Positions 7,196-9,406 of a DNA stretch of 9,406 nt are shown here, in pieces. Position numbers and translations under genes: made by a program. The notes beneath the pieces were generated by a model. It saw only the letters and a list, made by a program, of their open reading frames with translations. It was not told the origin of the DNA and made no database searches. Position 1 is the stretch's first letter. Each line of letters starts with the position of its first letter. Origin of the DNA: Spirochaetaceae bacterium UBA4077. GTDB taxonomy: Bacteria; Spirochaetota; Spirochaetia; Treponematales; Rectinemataceae. Location of the stretch: contig DFYR01000017.1 in NCBI GenBank assembly GCA_002383375.1, forward strand, positions 1,387-10,792, read 5' to 3'.

Positions 7196-8577
7196 TCCTT
7201 CAGCATTACCTTGATTATTTCCAGGTCGGTGGGGCGCATGCCCACCGAGCCTACCTGGCCGACGTTGCGTATGGTGGCTTCCACGTCAGCGCCGACGAGT
7301 CCTTCGCCGTCGGCGAATTTTTTACCCTCTTCCATGCCGATTTCGTGGGCCATTATGGCGGCTTCCAGGGCTGTGGCGATCTTGGCGGCGCAGGAGGACT
7401 TGGCTCCATCGCATAGGATGCCGTCGGCAGTTGCTATGGCATTGATTATGGTGGCGGCGATTTGTTCGTAGGTTCCGTCCTTGAGCCATGCTATGGCGGC
7501 AGCGGAGCCCACAGCGGCGCTCACTGCCCCGCAGTAAGCCGAGAGTTTGCCAATATATTCCTTCTGCTCCAGGGAGACGAGGTTGCTGATGACCAGGGCG
7601 CGGATGAGTTTTTCTTCGTCGCAGCCCAGGGCGGCGGCGTACTCGATGACAGGGAGGCTGACGGTGAGGCCCTGGTTGCCGCTGCCGGAGTTGATGACCA
7701 CGGGGAGGGCGCAGCCGCCCATGCGGGCGTCGCTTCCCGCCGCCGCCCGGGCGCGGGCTCTGACCCGAAGGTCGTTGCCGCCATACTTGAGCAAGTTCTT
7801 GCCCACAGAAACGCCGTAGTCCCCCGAGAGGCCTTCGTCGGCTATGGCGCTGTTCATGCGTATCTGGCCGCGCATGAGCTCGGCGATATCGTCGAGATTC
7901 ACGGTTGCGGCGAATTCCAGGATGTCCCGAACGTTGAGGAGGCTGTATTCACGCCTGTCGCTGCTGATGCGGTCGGTTTCGGCAGTAGCCGGGGCAGGCG
8001 GTGCAGCTTCGGCGGAAGCAGCTTTGGACTTCATTTTGGAAATCGAAGGGACTAGATTGGATGGTTTTTTTGTATTCGCATGGGCCTGGCTGTCCGCCGC
8101 GAGAATGGGGGTTCCGTTCCTTTCCATGAGGCTAATGCCGGTGTGGGTATGTTCGATGACGACCCTGGCTTCGTCGCTGCCGGAGCGAAGAATGGCTTCA
8201 ACATAGATGCCGTCCTTGCCCTCGGCCAGGTCTGTGGTGCAGCAACCCGAGGCCAGGAAGCAATTGGCTTCTTCGATGTGCTCCGGGGTGACCGACTGAA
8301 GGACCTGGAGTTCGCGATCGGGGTCGCCGCCGAGGGCCCCGACCGCGGCCGCCGCGGCTATGCCCTTAAGGCCCCCTGTGTTGGGCACCGTTACGCCTTT
8401 GACGTTCTTGACGATATTGGCGCTGCAGCGGATATGGATGGATTCGGGGGTTCTGCCCAACAGGCGCCGCGCCGCGGCGGCCGCGTAGGCGACCGCTATG
8501 GGCTCGGTACAGCCCATGGCGGGAACCAGCTCTTCCCTCAATATTGCTATATATGCCCTGGCTATCCCTTGATCCAT
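7192..8577 (-). CDS. cyuA: L-cysteine desulfidase family protein (CyuA/YhaM, UPF0597), [4Fe-4S] type
   Basis: The 461-residue protein belongs to the family whose members split L-cysteine into pyruvate, ammonia and sulfide, and is related to iron-sulfur serine dehydratase alpha chains. Conserved blocks are MGCTEPIAVAYAAA (Cys23), NVKGVTVPNTGGLKG near 58-72, VIEHTHTGI near 140, INSGSGNQGLTVSLPVIEY near 295, YCGAVSAAVGSAAA (Cys349), ILCDGAKSSCAAK (Cys389 and Cys396) and GQVGSVGMRP. Cysteines 23, 349, 389 and 396 are the likely cluster ligands. A hydrophilic Ala/Pro/Lys-rich stretch at about 160-208 interrupts the conserved blocks and makes the protein longer than relatives I recall (about 400-430). 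The frame is open to 8646, but ATG 8577 fits family N-termini and has AGGGAG about 9 bases upstream. It overlaps the transporter gene by 4 bp. Serine or another amino acid could be the true substrate. Confidence 0.88.
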   Translation of the reverse strand: MDQGIARAYIAILREELVPAMGCTEPIAVAYAAAAARRLLGRTPESIHIRCSANIVKNVKGVTVPNTGGLKGIAAAAAVGALGGDPDRELQVLQSVTPEHIEEANCFLASGCCTTDLAEGKDGIYVEAILRSGSDEARVVIEHTHTGISLMERNGTPILAADSQAHANTKKPSNLVPSISKMKSKAASAEAAPPAPATAETDRISSDRREYSLLNVRDILEFAATVNLDDIAELMRGQIRMNSAIADEGLSGDYGVSVGKNLLKYGGNDLRVRARARAAAGSDARMGGCALPVVINSGSGNQGLTVSLPVIEYAAALGCDEEKLIRALVISNLVSLEQKEYIGKLSAYCGAVSAAVGSAAAIAWLKDGTYEQIAATIINAIATADGILCDGAKSSCAAKIATALEAAIMAHEIGMEEGKKFADGEGLVGADVEATIRNVGQVGSVGMRPTDLEIIKVMLKD

Positions 8578-8602
8578 CCTTTTGCACTCCCTCTCAAAGG
8601 CA

Positions 8603-8611
8603 TGATATACT
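8603..8611 (+). promoter_or_regulatory. Extended -10 promoter for the lapA-like gene
   Basis: TGATATACT carries a TG-N-TATACT extended -10 (hexamer 8606-8611, 5 of 6 matches). Upstream TTTGCA or TTGCAC near 8581-8587 is only a poor -35, which an extended -10 can tolerate. The start would be near 8618, giving a leader of about 67 nt. The site lies about 30 bp outside the divergent desulfidase gene; I found no convincing promoter for that gene. Confidence 0.45.
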
Positions 8612-8633
8612 GACCATGGCCGTTTTGTAATAT

Positions 8634-8659
8634 GGAAGGACCGCATCGCCGGTCTTTCC
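8634..8659 (+). other. Hairpin in the 5' leader of the lapA-like gene
   Basis: GGAAGGACC (8634-8642) pairs with GGTCTTTCC (8651-8659), nine pairs including one G-U, around an 8-base loop. It lies in the predicted leader, ending 25 bases before the ATG and upstream of the GGGGGAGG ribosome-binding site, which it leaves open. It is not followed by a T-run on either strand. A role in mRNA stability or protein binding is possible but unproven. Confidence 0.45.
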
Positions 8660-8684
8660 GCTAGTGTCGCGGGGGAGGCTCTCC

Positions 8685-9083
8685 ATGAAGGTTATCAATA
8701 CAATTCTCATTCTGGCGCTGATCATAGCCTCGGTGCTTTTCGCGGTTCAGAATACCGAAACAGTCACGGTAACCTTCATATCCTGGTCGGTTACCGGCTC
8801 GCTTTCCCTCCTTCTCATCATCGCGCTTATAATAGGCTTTATAATAGGAAGCCTTTTGATGGCTCCTTCGGTAGTAATGAAAAAGTTCCAGTCTTTCGGT
8901 CTTAAGCGAAGAGTCTCCAAGCTTCAGCGGGAAAAGGACAAGCTCAACAAGAAAATCGAAAAAAGCGAAGCGCAGAAAGAAGCCTTGCCCCAGTCCGAAA
9001 TCCCTGCGGTGACCACTGGGGCGATTGAAGAAGAAACCTCCGGCTCTTCTGAAAATTCAACAACAAAACCGCCGGTTATTTAA
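8685..9083 (+). CDS. LapA-domain (DUF1049) small inner-membrane protein
   Basis: This 132-residue protein has two hydrophobic helices at about 4-22 and 39-60 joined by the motif FAVQNTETVTVTFISWSVTGSLSLLLI, which marks the LapA/DUF1049 family. A charged coiled-coil-like segment follows at about 72-100, then an acidic, Ser/Thr-rich tail. In E. coli the related LapA works with LapB in controlling lipopolysaccharide synthesis through LpxC; here only the domain is recognised, and an LPS role should not be assumed. A GTG at 8664 in the same frame is possible. The ATG at 8685 is better because GGGGGAGG lies 6 bases before it and relatives start at this point. It is the only plus-strand gene in the window and is divergent from the desulfidase operon. 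Confidence 0.85.
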   Translation: MKVINTILILALIIASVLFAVQNTETVTVTFISWSVTGSLSLLLIIALIIGFIIGSLLMAPSVVMKKFQSFGLKRRVSKLQREKDKLNKKIEKSEAQKEALPQSEIPAVTTGAIEEETSGSSENSTTKPPVI

Positions 9084-9204
9084 AACCTCCTGCTGCACTG
9101 CGCCTAAAGACAGGCTAAAAACAAGCATTCATATCGCCCAAATAAGCCATCCCATTGCTAGTGGTCAACACTAGCATACCGTGAGCCCTGCTACGTGCGC
9201 AGAC
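9084..9204. other. Convergent intergenic spacer
   Basis: No gene is seen between the lapA-like stop and the end of the predicted small RNA on the opposite strand. Apart from the dyad at 9156-9176 there is no clear structure, and no plus-strand intrinsic terminator for the lapA-like gene. Confidence 0.5.
9156..9176. repeat. Perfect 8-bp inverted repeat with 5-base centre
   Basis: TGCTAGTG (9156-9163) and CACTAGCA (9169-9176) are exact complements around GTCAA. It lies 72 bp past the lapA-like stop and about 29 bp past the end of the predicted small RNA. No T-run follows on either strand, so it is a weak terminator candidate for either convergent transcript, or a protein-binding dyad. Confidence 0.4.
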
Positions 9205-9300
9205 AAAAAAAGCCCCGTTGCAACGTCGAAGACCGGGGGTTGGGTCGCCGCGGGGTTGGGGATGCGGCGTGGGGTCCGGCTCCGAACATTTCAACGGGGC
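9205..9300 (-). ncRNA. Candidate novel structured small RNA, about 96 nt, rod-shaped with C-rich loops
   Basis: On the minus strand GCCCCGUUG (9300-9292) pairs perfectly with CAACGGGGC (9220-9212), followed at once by seven U residues (9211-9205). Pairing continues inward: AAUGU with ACGUU (9290-9286 with 9226-9222), CGGAG with CUUCG (9284-9280 with 9231-9227), CCGG with CCGG (9279-9276 with 9236-9233) and CGCCGC with GCGGCG (9269-9264 with 9251-9246). That is 29 pairs with one mismatch and two bulges. The unpaired parts are strikingly C-rich: ACCCCA opposite ACCCAACCC, and a 12-base apical loop AUCCCCAACCCC. A sigma70-like promoter places the start at about 9300. I see no SRP (GGAAG/AGCAGC), tmRNA or RNase P signatures, and it is shorter than a typical 6S RNA. 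It could instead be only an elaborate terminator of an upstream gene. Confidence 0.55.
9205..9300 (-). terminator. Intrinsic terminator formed by the ends of the candidate small RNA
   Basis: The 9-bp GC-rich closing stem (9212-9220 with 9292-9300) ends directly at a T7 run in the minus-strand sense (9211-9205). The long insert between the arms is itself base-paired, so the stem can still form. It would end minus-strand transcription coming from either the predicted small-RNA promoter or a gene upstream of the window edge. Confidence 0.6.
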
Positions 9301-9306
9301 ACTTCA

Positions 9307-9335
9307 ACAATACCAAGTTTCACCTGGATTGGCAA
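9307..9335 (-). promoter_or_regulatory. Sigma70-like promoter for the candidate small RNA
   Basis: On the minus strand TTGCCA (9330-9335, 5 of 6 matches to -35) and TATTGT (9307-9312, 4 of 6 matches to -10) are exactly 17 bp apart. The expected start, 7 bases past the -10, falls at about 9300, the first base of the paired stem. Upstream DNA (9336-9360) is AT-rich. The coincidence of start point and stem is the main support. Confidence 0.5.
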
Positions 9336-9349
9336 GCTTAATGCCGGAA

Positions 9350-9406
9350 TTAGTTTTTCGCCGACCTCGACCTTCTGCCGCGGTCGGCGTGTTCGGCGCG
9401 TTTGGC
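9350..9406 (-). CDS. Possible C-terminal end of an unidentified basic protein (partial)
   Basis: Reading inward from the right edge on the minus strand gives AKRAEHADRGRRSRSAKN then TAA. The codons are mostly G/C-ending, as in the surrounding genes, and base composition falls sharply just past the stop. The Arg/Lys-rich tail is of a type seen at the ends of RNA-binding proteins, but 18 residues identify nothing. The other two minus-strand frames are also open here, so this assignment is weak. Confidence 0.25.
   Translation of the reverse strand, partial: AKRAEHADRGRRSRSAKN

Noticed and set aside
9205..9300. Bacterial small SRP RNA or 6S RNA
   Set aside because: The size and paired ends resemble SRP RNA, but the conserved GGAAG-type apical loop and AGCAGC side are absent on both strands. 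6S RNA is much longer and has a large central bubble.
9317..9322. GTTTCA half-site in the small-RNA promoter as an RpiR operator
   Set aside because: Only one half matches; the other half shows no resemblance, so chance is the better explanation.
9362..9391. GC-rich partial inverted repeat (GCCGACC/GGTCGGC) as a terminator
   Set aside because: The T-run lies before, not after, the stem on the plus strand, and on the minus strand the stem is followed by A residues. The loop is 15 bases long, and it overlaps a possible coding end.

Overview
The window is 9.4 kb of moderately GC-rich bacterial DNA from a Gram-negative-type (diderm) organism. The binding protein has a cleavable signal peptide with no lipobox ending in AFA|QG, a style common in Spirochaetota such as treponemes. 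I suggest that phylum with only modest confidence. There are no rRNA or tRNA genes, transposases or CRISPR arrays.

Positions 1-6017 (all minus strand) hold a regulated peptide/nickel-type ABC importer locus. In transcription order it is an RpiR-family repressor (SIS sugar-phosphate domain), a family-5 periplasmic binding protein, two permeases (DppB and DppC types), an ATPase (DppD type) and the start of a second ATPase (DppF type) cut by the window edge. The repressor's promoter carries two TGAAAC-N4-GTTTCA-like dyads around its -10, which suggests autorepression. The binding-protein gene has a probable second promoter whose 17-bp spacer lies within a 19-bp palindrome. An 18-bp perfect hairpin separates the binding-protein gene from the permease genes, as expected where the binding protein must be made in excess. 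The permease and ATPase genes are tightly packed, two of the junctions being ATGA overlaps.

Positions 6018-6208 are AT-richer intergenic DNA. Positions 6209-8577 (minus) hold a two-gene unit: a CyuA/UPF0597-type [4Fe-4S] L-cysteine desulfidase with an unusual low-complexity insert, overlapping by 4 bp a ten-helix EamA/DMT-family transporter. Together they suggest cysteine/serine catabolism with export or import of a related metabolite.

Divergent from it on the plus strand (8685-9083) is a small LapA/DUF1049 membrane protein with an extended -10 promoter and a hairpin in its leader.

The right end (9084-9406) has no recognisable complete gene, but holds the most interesting signal. On the minus strand a sigma70-like promoter (TTGCCA-17-TATTGT) is placed so that transcription should start at the first base of a long rod-shaped hairpin of about 89 nt, which is followed directly by seven U residues. 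This looks like a self-contained small RNA of about 96 nt with C-rich internal and apical loops. I cannot assign it to 6S, SRP, tmRNA or RNase P RNA. The opposite strand fits a canonical G-quadruplex pattern.
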